In this document: piece by piece, positions 45,781 to 54,964 of the stretch | Layout: each line of letters opens with the position of its first letter | Numbering within the stretch: the stretch's first letter is position 1 | DNA from: Camellia lanceoleosa | Lineage: Eukaryota; Streptophyta; Magnoliopsida; Ericales; Theaceae | Assembly: GCA_025200525.1 (NCBI GenBank) | Contig: CM045768.1 | Coordinates: forward strand, 53,433,177-53,497,176 | Length of the DNA stretch: 64,000 nt | Direction of reading: 5' to 3' | Notes under the pieces: generated by a model | Database searches by the model: none | What the model was told of the DNA's origin: nothing | The model's input: only the letters and a program-made list of their open reading frames with translations | Translations under genes and position numbers: made by a program

Positions 45781-47124
45781 CCTTTGGGAGTCCGGATGCG
45801 TCAAATCATCATTAAACAGAGGTATGCGCCGGCCTACGAGCTGATTGTCGCCATAGATGAAGTACAAGATCAGAACCCCTGGTATCATGACATCTGGAAC
45901 TTCTTGGAAAATGAGGCTTGTCCGCCAGGGGCAAATGCAAAAAATAAGAGGGCAATACGAAGCATGGCTGCTTAGTTCATCATCCGAAAGGGTAAATTGT
46001 ACAAATGGGGTCATCTGGGAATGCATAAATTGTGTGTTGATGCTAAGGAATCTAAGCGCCTGATGGAGGCCATCTACGGAGGAGAGTGCGGGTCGCACAT
46101 GAGCGGGGTGATGCTAGCTCGGAAAATTCTCAAACAGGGTTACTACAGGTCAACCATGGAAGAAGATTGTATCAACTTTGTTCGGTGATGCCACAAATGC
46201 CAGATCCATATAAATCGCATGAACATTCCGCTGTCGAAGCTGTATAACATGACTTCGCCATGGCCATTTTCAGTCTGGGGGATTGATGTGATTGGGGCAG
46301 TTACTCCAAAGGAGTCAAATGGGCATGAGTACATTCTGGTGGTGATAGACTACTTTACAAAGTGGGTTGAGGCCCAATCCTATGCAGTGCTGAAGGCGTC
46401 GCATGTAGCTAAGTTTATCAGGAATAACATTATCTGCTGGTATGGGGTACCGAATGAGATTATTTCGGATAAAGGTTCCCACTTCAAGAAGGAAGTGATC
46501 GACTTGTAGGAGAAATGTAACGTGGCTTTTCATAAGTCATCCACAAATAGGCCGCAAACCAACGGAGCAGTTGAGGCCGCCAACAAGAACATCAAGCACA
46601 TTCTGTAGAATATGGTAGAAACCTATAGGTACTGGCCGGATAAGCTGCCATTTGCTCTTTGGGGTTACAGAACATCGATTCGGACTTCTACTGGGGCAAC
46701 TCCGTATTCCTTGGTTTATGGGATGGAGGCTGTTTTGCCGATCGAAGTTAAGGTTCCATCGCTGCGGGTGATGGCTGAGTGCCAAATAGCGGAAGTAGAT
46801 TGGCAACAGAGTAGGTTTGAAGAACTTATGTTGTTCGACGAGAGAAGGCTAAAAGCACTGTACCACGTCCAAGGTTATCAACGCAGAATTGCCAGGGCTT
46901 TCAACAAGAAAGTTAAGTCCAGGAATCTAAAATAAGGGGATTTGGTGCTCAAAGACAACCGAACTCCCATCTACGACCCTAGGGGCAAGTTCAAACCCAA
47001 TTGGACTGGTCCTTACATCATCAAATCTATATGGTCAGGCAGAGCTATCACTCTAATGGACTTAGATGGCCTTGAGTTCTCCCAACCAATCAACATAGAC
47101 AAGTTGAAGAAATACTATCCTTGA
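45781..47124 (+). pseudogene. Integrase of element C
   Basis: The zinc-binding region reads AIYGGECGSHMSGVMLARKI, RSTMEEDCINFVR and CHKCQIH; the first His is Tyr here. The catalytic triad is present: Asp in FSVWGIDVIGAV, Asp in NEIISDKGSHF and Glu in TNGAVEAANKNIK. The C-terminal part shows WPDKLPFALWGYRTSIRTST, GATPYSLVYGMEAVLP, KFKPNWTGPYIIKSIW and INIDKLKKYYP before TGA at 47122-47124. Stops at about 46186, 46507, 46606 and 46933 interrupt it, at least two of them where CGA or CAG is expected. Confidence 0.9.
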
Positions 47125-47760
47125 GTGGCTCGCTAGGCCGAAAACCCAAAAGGGCGACCTAGGCAAAAGTTAGAGCACAAAAAATTTGAAATAAGAAAAA
47201 CTGAGCTCGCAACGTTGAAAACCCAGAAAAAGCGGCCTTGGCAAAAGTTAGAGCACAAAAGGAGAGTGTTAAAACCCGAGTGAACCTTAACCGAACTACA
47301 TAAGGCTTGATTCCCATCTTTGGGATACGTAGACAACTTCATTCTGAAGTCTAGCCACAAATACTTCCAAATCAACTGTGTCCATGCGATTGTCTTGGCT
47401 ATCTTTGTCTATTCCACATCCAAGAGTTCGGTTGTGAGCTACAATTCAATGCTATTCAGACAAGGGGCAACTTTCCAGTTATTGGATCCGGGGTTGTATA
47501 TCTTAGTGATAGATCTCAGGCGTGTCCAGTTTGTGATCCATATCGAAAATGGTTTTGAAAAGTTTTAATAAAAGTTGATTTTGTGCAAATTAATCTTTTT
47601 ACAACTTAGACCATTTTTGGACCAAAACGGAAAATTTTCGGTACCCACAACCTTCAATTTCATTGATTTCAATGCAGAGTTCTCTGACTCTTGATACAAA
47701 TTGAAGTTATTTTTTTATTACATTCAAAAAGAAAACTTGAAAGTACAAATTAAAGCAATA
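47125..47760 (+). other. Post-integrase spacer of element C with a paired 40-bp repeat
   Basis: Two related blocks, GAAAACCCAAAAGGGCGACC with following AGGCAAAAGTTAGAGCACAA (47140-47180) and GAAAACCCAGAAAAAGCGGCC with TTGGCAAAAGTTAGAGC (47216-47262), about 76 bp apart. Then CATCTTTGGGATACGTAGAC and related text (47318-47470) shared with 6250-6340 of A. No gene recognised. Confidence 0.6.
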
Positions 47761-48109
47761 AACTCGGGGCATAGTCAAGTGTTCCTGCGTCCCCTCCCAG
47801 AGCTTATGGAAGCCTCAGATGCCAAAGTAGGCCCAGTTTGTGCCTCATCTTCAAGCCAGGCTATGCATTTGCGAGAAAGGGCATAACTGAAAGTGGGAGC
47901 GGAGGCCAAAAGTTCTCTTGTTCTTCATGTTGTGGTATACCGAGCTAGCTGTGGGCCTCGGATTAGAAATGAAGCTGGGTATTCTATCCCCTCTCTCGGG
48001 CAAGTCTGGTCATGGCCGAACTAATGCCGGAATTAGAATGGAAAATAGAAGACGCAGTACGTCCAACCAACAAACTGAATGCCGAGCAGTTGGGATATGT
48101 TGTAGCTCG

Positions 48110-49163
48110 TCTAAGGTAGATTAAACCAAGTAGACCTGCTGCACATCCAGTGGCACCACCATCCCTCATTCAAAAAGTCAACTAGCTGAGGGCGAAAGAA
48201 ATAATAGTGCGCTGAATATGCAGGACAAGCGTTCACGACTTTCAACTTATCCATGAGCCAAACCTGGGGAGGGATGGAAAATAAGAGAGATTAAAGAATA
48301 GAGAGGTGTACGTAGAGACAAAAGTAAGAAAAGTGTTTTGAGAGAAAAACAGAGCTTGAGGGTCGAGTGATGTGAGAAACACATGTGAGAAGGATGGGAA
48401 ACATCACCTGCAGCAGTAGTGGACTTCCTGCAAACTTGGTTGTCTCCCGACGATGGAAAGCATCCAAGCCCATCAAAGTTTCGGCAAGTGTCATGCCAAT
48501 ACAGCTCTTGCTTTCTTTCAGCCCTTGGGCAACCTCGATCAAACGAATGCTAGACCCTTCGAAGCCAGGGGCAAGTAGAAAATGGGCCAACATACACAAG
48601 CAGAGGGCATGTTGCCAAAAACTTTGCCAAAAGTGGTCACCGCGGTCACCGGCATCAGAAAACCGATGAATAAGATTGGGGATGTCCAACTCCCCGTTGT
48701 GAACCAAAGCTCAAGCATCATTCAAAGTGAACCCGAACATCCTTCCTAAAGCTTGGATGTGGCCAAAATGAGACTGGGGCAAGATCTCCTCGTCATGTCG
48801 AGATTCCATCAAAGCTTGGAATTCTTCGATTGTGGGACATATCTCTTGTCCGCCAAAGCTAAAAACATGTGTAATCGGATTCCAACACCTAACCACGGCA
48901 TGGAGGAATGGAAAATACAATGGAGTGCGGCTCAGCAGGAATAGTGCATTTAGCCTAAAACCTCGGAAATTCAACTTTTCCGTGCCATCCAAGTTTGTAA
49001 TCCACTCGGAGAGTTTTTCGACGAAGAACAGTTCCATTTGGAGCAAAAATAGAGTAGGAATGAAGAAACCACGAAGCTGGAACTTTTGTAGAAGATAAGG
49101 CATTGAGTGGAGGACAGATGGCAGCAATCTGGAGATTCTCAAAATTACTGGCCGACCGGCCAC
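48110..49163 (-). pseudogene. DUF7745-like antisense gene of element C
   Basis: Two exons on the minus strand. Exon 1 (49163 or 49037 down to 48408): FFVEKLSEWITNLDGTEKLN, RTPLYFPFLHAVVRCWNPIT, HVFSFGGQEICPTIEEFQAL, then after one TGA near 48712 (LNDA-stop-ALVH) LCMLAHFLLAPG and SCIGMTLAETLMGLDAFHR, ending SPLLLQ. A GT donor at 48407 and an intron of 144 bp end at CCCCAG, and exon 2 starts at 48263 with VWLMDKLKVVNACPAYSAHYYFFR. The pattern is that of DUF7745 proteins of unknown function, common in plant transposable elements. I recognise it from memory of the family. It reads towards integrase, head-on with element transcription. A GGCC cluster at 49145-49215 is upstream. Confidence 0.65.
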
Positions 49164-49215
49164 CTTTACTGGCCGACAATGAGCATTAGTGACCGATAGA
49201 AATAAAAAGTGGCCA
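49141..49215 (-). promoter_or_regulatory. GGCC-rich cluster upstream of the DUF7745-like gene
   Basis: Words GGCCGACCGGCCA (49147-49159), CTGGCCGAC (49169 onward), GACCGATAG and GTGGCCAAC (49210) lie within 75 bp. They overlap or directly precede the possible starts at 49163 and 49037. It resembles the clusters before the PMD genes and before the LTR promoters. No clear TATA box. Confidence 0.4.
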
Positions 49216-49790
49216 ACAGCCTCTTTCTGTCCCCAGCAGAGGGTTTTGGGTCTTCCTCTGTGATCAGGATGTTGAAAACCTGTGTTCTGCTCTACCCTGG
49301 ATGCTTCTGGCTTTTTTGTTCAACAGTAGTTTCGTTGAGTTGTTTCAATTCAATTTTTTATTGAGTTGTTGCAATTTGCTTATTGATTTGTATTTGTTTC
49401 ATTCATCGAGTTGTTGTTTTGCTTATCGAGTTGTTGCAATTTGTTTATCGAGTTGTAATTACATTGATTGGCCTGTCAAGGCCTTGTGTCGTTTATCGAG
49501 TTGTTTTGTTCTTTCAGTTGTTAGTTGGTTCACTATTTGATTAAGACAATGCATTTTGAACGCGCAATTTTCAAAAAATCAATCTCATTTTCATGCTGTG
49601 CGATGTTATGCGATGCTCAGAATATAAAATGTAACACTTTTTAAACAAAAAGCTGTTTTCATTCCATCATGGTTTCTTTTTACAAAAGTACAAGTTTTAA
49701 GAAAATAAAACTGCCTAAGGCTGTACAATATGCTAACACTACTAACAAAAAGAAAACAAAGCAAAAGCATTTGAATCGGTGCCACCTAGC
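49164..49790. other. Spacer between the two antisense genes of element C
   Basis: Contains repeats of ATCGAGTTGTTGCAATTTG (49355-49510, four or more partial copies) and AT-rich DNA. The PMD 3' end lies to its right. No coding sequence recognised. Confidence 0.5.
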
Positions 49791-52533
49791 TTAGGATTGA
49801 GAGGCTCTCTTCATCATATTCCTTGGCTGAGCAGACTCTGCACCATCGCCATTGACGCTACCACCTGAAACTGACCCAGAGCCTGAACCAAAGCCGCCTC
49901 CACTCCCATCCTCAGAGCCCTCCTCAGCATCATCACCACCCTCTGAACCTGAGCCGGTGCCGTCGTCTCCACCCTCAGATGGCTCTGACTGAGGACTCAC
50001 CATCGTCATCGCACATGACAGGCTCTCGACGCCTCCCTCAACTATGTGTCGGAATCTCTCTCTCTCTGCCGCCCGAGAAGGCTCTGAGGGTCTTGTCTGC
50101 AAGGGTGTGACCTTAAAAGACAGTTTGAATTTATCAACAAGTATCAAGTGCAAGTGCGGTATGTAGAGTATATGCAGAAATTACATACAGTATGTGCATG
50201 CAGTGTGTCGTGTCGGATGTGATCTATACATGCAGTTTATCAGTACAATGAAATATTCAGTTAAGATATCAGTTTTGGTATATCAACAGAAAATTGATGA
50301 CCAAAATGCAAGAAAACTGAAGAGTACCGGAATGCCGTGGGAACTCAGCATCATCTCTCTCCGCAAGATCTTGCCCTCAAATAAGGCTATCACCTCGAAC
50401 AACCCCTTTACATACTCTGTGGAGGGCTAGAAATGCAAGTTGAAATCATGAGTGCATGAATGAATAAGAATCTGAGTGAAACTGAAATAAATGAAAGACT
50501 AGAAAGTATATCGGTGATCAGGCAGCGGGGGCTCAAGTGGAATCTGATAAGGTACCCCACCATACTGCCAACCTGTCAGCTCAGTCGAGGGATCTGGCCA
50601 TCCAACACTCTGCCTGGAGGGAGGTATCCCTTTAGCCTCACCCCTCGGTGCTTGGGCTCTGCTCGTCGGAGGAGCATCCGATGCCCGAGCCCTGCTCATC
50701 GAAGGAACATTTACAGCCCGAGCCCTACTCGACGAAGCAATATCAGCTATCCTCCCCATGGAATCACGAACACTTGCCAATGGAGGCATGAGGTACGCTT
50801 AGATGTAGGTCATGTAGTCCCCCTCCTCAATGAACCAGTCTGCATCTATGCCTCGTATGACGTCAGTAAGCTCCTGAGGGGAGAGACTCTCTGTGGCCCA
50901 CGGATCCCTCGAGCACAAGCTGATATCAGGAGGTGCCCTGAGCTCTAGCAAAATGAAATCGAGCAACCTCTGGCATCGCTGCCCAGGGCTGCCATGTGAT
51001 CTGCAAACAGCAAGTGCATAGACAGATAAGTTGCCATTTAGATATGCAAAGTGAATTGAAGATGAAAGAAGGAAAAACTGTGAGTTTTGAATTACCTTTA
51101 TCGTCCTCACTGTGGTCGCGCATCGGGCGCACGGAGGGTCTCTGCCCTCGGCACCAAACCATCATATCTATGCAAGTGACCTCAAGGCGTCCCAACCTCT
51201 AACTCGGGAGCAAGTGCTTGGAAATAGGCGTATACCCATAGCTGTGAAAAGCAAAAAGGTGGCAATAAGAATACAGATAAACATATAGATAATACGGAAA
51301 GCAGAGTATGTGTGCAATATGCATAAAGTACAGAATACAGATAATGCAGAAAGCAAAGTGTGGCACAATGTATAGAAAGGACAAGTGCAGAGCAGAGTAT
51401 GTGTGCAGTGTGCAGTATACATAAAGTGCAAAGCAGAAAACATGGCAGAAAATGTAAAGCTGAATAGTAGAGCATAGCTCCCAGGCTCTCCAGTAGACGC
51501 CTACTCTGTTCCTACTCCTGCGAGAGGTCGAGCTCATATAGTAGTAGAGGGTAGCAAGGCCAGCGCCTCCCCAATCATAGTGCTGAACCTGGGATAGGTC
51601 CACTAAGGCGCTCAGAAGATACAGTCCAACAGTGTTCGCCCTGTCGGCGAACAAAGTAGTGCCAAAAAGGAACATGAGGAAGCCTCGAGCGTACTTCTCT
51701 GTTGCCTCAATCGTCTCGGGCTCTCCCCATCTGAAGTGGTTAGCAAACCAAGTGTACTGGACCAAGCCAAATGAGCGGAAAATAGGCGGGTGTGCTCCCA
51801 ATAGATAGGCCCAAGCAGCCTCCCACTCGCCCATATCATAATCATATGGGATCGACTGGCCTCCTACCTCAAGGCCTGTTAGTATGGCGATGTCATATGG
51901 GGTCATGGTCATGTCCCCGGTGGTAGAGAAATGGAAGGAGTTAGTGGTGTCCCACCATCTCTCCACCAATGCGCCTAGAAGGGTCCTACTCGCCATGAGA
52001 CGCAAGAGCCCCGCGCAGAATAGGTCAAATCCCGCCTCGTCAATAATCTGTCGAACACCGTTATTGAGCTCCATGTATCACTTCCTCGCTGCAGTGGACC
52101 CGTACCCGTGGGTGAAACAGGAGTCAACCTGTGTGGATGAGCATAAATACAATGTGTGAAAATGTTTAGGATGAGCAAAAATACTGTGTGAAAATGTTCA
52201 GAATGAGCAGATGAAATACAGTGCAAGTGTACGAGCTGTGCAAGAGTGCGAGCTATGCAAGAAATGTAAAGTACATCGCAGGAAGTATAAGAGTACAGTG
52301 TGTACCTCAGAGGCGTCATGGGATAAATGAGACTTGGGCTCCCGTAATAGAAGATCTGCGGGCGCACACCGTGCAAATCCAATGAAGTAACGCACCGTGC
52401 TACGTGGTAGCACATGTACCTCGGGATGGTACGTCGTTGGGTCGAATGGCCGGACTCTCGACGGCAATGGAATATGCCCGGGCTCCTCCTCTATCCTCAA
52501 AGAACCCCCGCCGTATGGAGCGTCGTCTGCCAT
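49791..52533 (-). pseudogene. Plant mobile domain (PMD) gene, antisense accessory gene of element C
   Basis: Multi-exon homologue of the gene at 1053-4444, on the minus strand. Exon 1 52533-52306 (MADDAPYGGG, then RPFDPTTYHPEVHVLPRSTV, RYFIGF, ends before GTACAC). Exon 2 52128-51478: IIDEAGFDLFCAGLLRLM, LGALVERWWDTTNSFHFS, GDMTMTPYDIAILTGL, the RSFGLVQYTWFANHF block and ARGFLMFLFGTTLFADRANT, open without a stop over 200 codons. Exon 3 near 51242-51097 (LWVYAYFQALAPELE), exon 4 about 51000-50500 (ITWQPWAAMP, a Ser/Arg-Ala repeat), exon 5 near 50426-50329, and a last exon about 50099-49791 with a Gly/Ser/Glu/Asp-rich tail. The exon 2 donor, GT in element A, is CT here, so splicing may fail. Stops occur in exons 3 and 4. 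Role unknown; it is oriented against element transcription. Confidence 0.75.
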
Positions 52534-52850
52534 CTGGAAAGAAGGTGAAAAGTAGGCGAAAATGAGCAAAAATGCCAAAAAGTCAACAGAAGTCAACTCT
52601 CGGAAAGAGAAAAAAGTCAAAAAAGTCAAAGCCCGGGAAAAGGTGCTAAACTCAAGATCGACTTGAGGGAAACAAACCTCAAATGGTGAAAATAGAGAAA
52701 GAAGCTCCGACAACAACTTTTGATCGGTTCAAAGCGGAGCAAACTAAAGGGTTTTAGCGAATCAACTTCACGAAGGGCGTTGGAAAACGCGTGTGGAGCA
52801 CAGATCTGAGAGGAAAAGGGGTCTAAAGACAAAGAGGAAGGGATTTCGGC

Positions 52851-53010
52851 TTTATATGTGTGAAGAAAAGTGTTTGGGAGTTGGGTTTTTAAAGTCCTCC
52901 ATGTAAATGGACCGAACTGCCCCGAATCTGTTGCAATTGGCCACGCGGCCAATTTTTGTGGCCGAAAGATGTGGCAAGTGGCCGGTAATGCTTTATGGTG
53001 GCCAGCAGGT
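52851..53010 (-). promoter_or_regulatory. Probable promoter of the antisense PMD gene of element C
   Basis: On the minus strand a GGCC cluster (53010-52930: CTGGCCACC, CCGGCCACTT, CGGCCACAAA, TGGCCGCGTGGCCA) precedes CGGGGCAGTTCGG (52920-52908) and a TATA-like CATATAAAG (52850-52858), about 320 bp before the ATG at 52533. The order equals that before the gene of element A. Confidence 0.5.
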
Positions 53011-53159
53011 TCCCAATATCCCCCCCTGTGTGTTTTCAGACTGTTTTGAGTACTTGGCCCTTAAGAAAGTGCAAGAAAAGTCCGCTTGTCAACTCAAAGC
53101 GTCTCTGCAAAAGTTCAACTCATGTCTTCGATGCGTGACTCATCGTTAGCCGGCATGCA

Positions 53160-53640
53160 TGAGGTATATCCTTTTTGAAATACATTGTAACTCTTCCGAG
53201 AGGTAAATCGGAGGTTGCAACTGAATCAGTCTTTTTCAGACAAACATTTCTTTATTCGATGTTTTGCATTGAACATGCTATCGATGTTGCATTACATGTG
53301 CATCATTGTCATTGAGCACAAAATACGTTTGGTGCAGCACATTGCATTACCCATGTTTCTATGCTACATAGAATATGCATGTCATGTTGTATAGCCTTGC
53401 ACATGCCCTTACATTCGTATAGAAGTTGTCCGTACCTGTTGCATTGTGCATGCATTTGGTGTTGCATAGAATATGCTCCATGTTTTGTTGCATAAGATAT
53501 GCTTTTGTTTTGTTCGTTGCATAATGTGCATGAAACATGCCTCGCTAAGCATTGTGTCATGCTGTCAATCTCGCATAGAACATGCAATTGTATTGCATTG
53601 TACATGTAAAATTTCTGTCTTGTGCAGGCACGATATTGTA
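53160..53640. other. GCAT-rich spacer of element C
   Basis: Many TTGCAT, GCATAGAATATGC and ATGCATG words at irregular spacing, recalling the GCATGACAATGCATG text of the 26-bp array of A but not in a strict tandem. CACGATATTGTATGTACGGTTC (53631) recurs at 53673 as a 41-bp direct repeat. No gene seen. Confidence 0.5.
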
Positions 53641-53740
53641 TGTACGGTTCATTTGAAGTTGGCGCAACCAGACGATATTGTATGTATGGTTCATTCAAGG
53701 GGATTCTAGGTAAGATTATTCCTGTCCTTTGAACACCTTG

Positions 53741-54545
53741 TTGGTTAGAAACATTCGGGTATACCCAGTGTTTATACCACCTTGCTTCGGTTAGAAGCAT
53801 TTGGGGCGTGTACTTGACGCTTATACCTCCTTGCTTTGATTAGAAGCATTTAGGGCGTGTGCCCGATGCTTATACCTCCTTGCCTTGGTTAGAAGCGTTT
53901 GGGGCGTGTGCCCGACGCTTATACCTCCTTGTTTTGGTTAGAAGCATTTGGGGAGTGTGCCCAACGCTTATACCTCATTGCCTTGGTTAAAAGCATTTGG
54001 GGTGTGTGCCCGACGCTTATACCACCTCGTTGGTTGGAGACATTGGGTCATGTGCCCAATGTTTATACCACTCTCTTGGTTAAGAGCGTTTGGACCATGT
54101 GCCCGACGCTTAGACTACCCCTCCGGTTAGAAGTGTTTGGGACGTGTGCTCGACACTTATACCTTGCTTTGGTTAGAAGCGTTTGGATCGTGTGTCCGAC
54201 GCTTATACCTCTTTTTGGTTAGAAGCATTGGGTTGTGTACCCAATGTTTATACCATCCCCTTTGGTTAGAACCGTTTGGACCGTGCACCCGACGCTTGTA
54301 CCACCCCTTTGGTTTGAAACATTGGACAGCGCTCCGATGTTTATACCACCCTCCATTGTTTGCACCACTCCCTTTTCCCTCTCGTGTGTGACGCGTTAGG
54401 ATGCTTTGGTTAAATACATCTGGATGAATTCCAATGCTTATACCGCTTGTTGTTTTGATTGCATAATAGTTGAATGTGTTTCACCTGTTATTATTGCTCT
54501 CTATGGCTTGGAACCTTAGGATATGTCCTTAGGTTTGCACCACTT
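53741..54545 (+). repeat. Array of about 15 hairpin-forming repeats before the 3' LTR of element C
   Basis: Units of 46-50 bp begin GGTTAGAA and end TATACCNCC. Within each unit two arms can pair, for example AAGCGT with ACGCTT (53893-53898, 53915-53920), AAGCAT with ATGCTT (53844-53849, 53866-53871), AAGTGT with ACACTT (54131-54136, 54153-54158), ACATTGGG with CCCAATGT (54040-54047, 54055-54062) and AAACAT with ATGTTT (54317-54322, 54337-54342). The last, degenerate unit still has AACCTTAGGA and TCCTTAGGTT around TATG (54512-54535). Some units (53797, 53985) have mismatched arms. Located where Tat elements carry variable tandem arrays. Confidence 0.85.
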
Positions 54546-54950
54546 CTCACTCCTCGCGTGTGCCATGCGTTGGCATCTTGTTTGCCGCCCCGGGTGCGTC
54601 CGACAGTTGTGTTTCTTCGCCTTTTCTGCGTGAGGTGTTGTTAAGCTTGCATAATTTTCTTATATCCTTTCTGCATAAGATGTGGTTTGGTTCATGTTTA
54701 CTTGCGTATGTACGAGTTTGTTGTAACATTTCTTTGCATGACATTTGCATCTAGATGTTTCATTACAGCCCTCATTGTGTGATCATAAGTTATGTTCTGC
54801 ATTGTGCATGTCATATGCATTTTGCCCCTGCGTGCTGGTGCATCTATTTTTTTATCTTTCTTGTTTGTCTAAGTCTTCGGCCTTGTCAAAAATGGGTCGT
54901 CTCTAGGCTTTGACATTCACTCCCGTCATTTCATGACTTTCGAGTTCTGT

Positions 54951-54964
54951 CAAAGAGGGATAAC
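54951..54964 (+). other. Polypurine tract of element C
   Basis: CAAAGAGGGATAAC directly before the 3' LTR start TGTAGACACC at 54965. Confidence 0.6.

Noticed and set aside
53899..54222. 107-codon plus-strand frame across the hairpin array
   Set aside because: It is a translation of the tandem repeat with changing phase; no independent coding support.
53741..54545. CRISPR-like array (regular repeats)
   Set aside because: Plant nuclear DNA, no unique spacers between repeats, no cas genes; the units are contiguous tandem repeats inside a retrotransposon.
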